The notes beneath the pieces were generated by a model that ran no database searches, had not been told where the DNA came from, and saw only the letters and a program-made list of their open reading frames with translations. Below are positions 12,283 to 12,994 of a stretch of DNA of 12,994 nucleotides, piece by piece. A program made the translations under genes and the position numbers. How positions within the stretch are numbered: the stretch's first letter is position 1; each line of letters begins with the position of its first letter. The stretch spans positions 1-12,994 of the forward strand of contig DATBKE010000100.1 in the NCBI GenBank assembly GCA_036556085.1. Reading direction: 5' to 3'. Source of the DNA: JACCTH01 sp036556085. GTDB taxonomy: Bacteria; Actinomycetota; Acidimicrobiia; Spongiisociales; ZC4RG35.

Positions 12283-12994
12283 GCGGTGCTTTCGCATAAG
12301 CGGCCGCCACCGCCTCCTCCTCGGGGGGCGGATATCGCTTGCCGGTCTTGAGGAAATAGACCGCCGCGGCCAGCAAACCGGCCCAACTCGCCGTGGCGCC
12401 AACTTTGCGAAGGGCGCCGATGAGCGAAGGAAAGCTCGTCGGGGCGGTAACCGTCGGATCCACCGGCAATCCGTACTGCTCGAGGATCTCACCCCGGGGC
12501 ACCACGTACATCATGTGCAGCCCGCCGACCCCGGCCGGGTCATAGAGCATCGCCTCCGAGAAGCCACGGGCCTTGAGCTTTTCAACCTTTTCGTGTCCAT
12601 AGGCGAGCATGTCTTCCTTGGTCCCAAATCGGATCGCGCCCGTGGGGCATGCCTTGACACAAGCCGGTTCGAGACCGGTCGAGACCCGGTCGATGCAAAG
12701 CGTGCACTTATAAACCTTCTTGGTGACGGTGTCGAAGCGGGGGATGTCGAAGGGGCAGCCGCTCACGCAGTACTGACAGCCGATGCAAGAGTCCTGGTTG
12801 AAATCGACAATGCCGTTCTCGTATTGGATCACCGCACCCGGGGCCGGACAGGCGAGAAGGCAACCCGGCTCCTCGCAATGGAGACAGGAGTCCTTGCGGA
12901 TGAGCCACGCCAGGGCTCCGCCCGCCAGCTCCACCTCGTTGAAACGCATCAAGTCCCAGGTGTGGGGCGTGAGATCGGGGTGGCTCTGGTAACC
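12275..12994 (-). CDS. fdoH: Formate dehydrogenase iron-sulfur (beta) subunit, 5' end cut by window edge
   Basis: The frame is open to the right edge, so the N-terminus is missing; 239 residues are visible. It closely follows FdnH/FdoH: HTWDLMRFNEVE, then three [4Fe-4S] motifs, CLHCEEPGCLLACP, CIGCQYCVSGCPFDIPR and CTLCIDRVSTGLEPACVKACP. The first cysteine cluster of the family would lie in the missing part. GVGGLHMMYVVPRG follows, then a single C-terminal anchor helix (SWAGLLAAAVYFL) that holds the subunit to the cytochrome b. It wires electrons from the molybdenum/tungsten catalytic subunit to the gamma subunit. The gene for the catalytic subunit is expected just upstream on the minus strand, outside the window. 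An ATG at 12949 is internal and not the true start. Confidence 0.94.
   Translation of the reverse strand, partial: GYQSHPDLTPHTWDLMRFNEVELAGGALAWLIRKDSCLHCEEPGCLLACPAPGAVIQYENGIVDFNQDSCIGCQYCVSGCPFDIPRFDTVTKKVYKCTLCIDRVSTGLEPACVKACPTGAIRFGTKEDMLAYGHEKVEKLKARGFSEAMLYDPAGVGGLHMMYVVPRGEILEQYGLPVDPTVTAPTSFPSLIGALRKVGATASWAGLLAAAVYFLKTGKRYPPPEEEAVAAAYAKAPHG

Noticed and set aside
12283..12492. N-terminal extension of the cytochrome b frame
   Set aside because: It is an out-of-frame reading of the iron-sulfur subunit gene; the cytochrome begins at 12282 with a normal short tail.
12666..12700. Near-repeat GACCGGTCGAGA/GACCCGGTCGA
   Set aside because: Lies inside the iron-sulfur subunit coding sequence and is explained by codon use.

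Overview
The window is a gene-dense, GC-rich bacterial chromosome segment. High GC, 4-nt ATGA/GTGA gene overlaps, GTG and TTG starts, a probable leaderless promoter and the protein families present all suggest an actinobacterium (Actinomycetota), possibly from an Acidimicrobiia-like lineage. The phylum call is moderately secure and the class is a guess. I saw no rRNA, tRNA, CRISPR array or insertion sequence.

Layout, left to right. (1) 1-1658, minus strand: a TPR-rich protein ending in a class III nucleotidyl cyclase domain, cut by the left edge. (2) 1659-1781: a divergent intergenic region with three stacked palindromes, then a 102-aa protein made of two tandem helix-turn-helix units (plus). 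(3) 2104-2256, minus: a 50-aa single-pass membrane microprotein. (4) 2326-3735, plus: a LysR-type regulator with a probable leaderless promoter, followed by a GNAT acetyltransferase. A perfect 13-bp inverted repeat lies between this pair and the next, convergent block. (5) 9137-3772, minus: TetR regulator, alpha/beta hydrolase and a hydrolase-glycosyltransferase fusion, joined by 4-nt overlaps; after a 92-nt gap come OsmC and an FAD-dependent oxidoreductase, also overlapping by 4 nt. (6) 9244-10428, plus: a winged-helix (HTH_42/AlkZ-like) protein. (7) 12994-10429, minus: a respiratory formate dehydrogenase operon (Fe-S beta subunit, cytochrome b gamma subunit, FdhE) ending with a DoxX-like membrane protein. 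The catalytic subunit should lie just beyond the right edge.

How the genes work together. The FDH block encodes the electron-transfer half and assembly factor of a membrane-bound formate dehydrogenase. The TetR block looks like an inducible modification or detoxification cassette with an oxidoreductase, hydrolases, a glycosyltransferase and a thiol-dependent OsmC protein. It is the most interesting part of the window. The same heptamer pair (TCGGTCG...CGACCGA) lies at the tetR promoter and again in front of osmC, which suggests that one regulator controls both transcription units. The first domain of the fusion is a paralogue of the preceding hydrolase whose nucleophile Ser105 has become Cys105.
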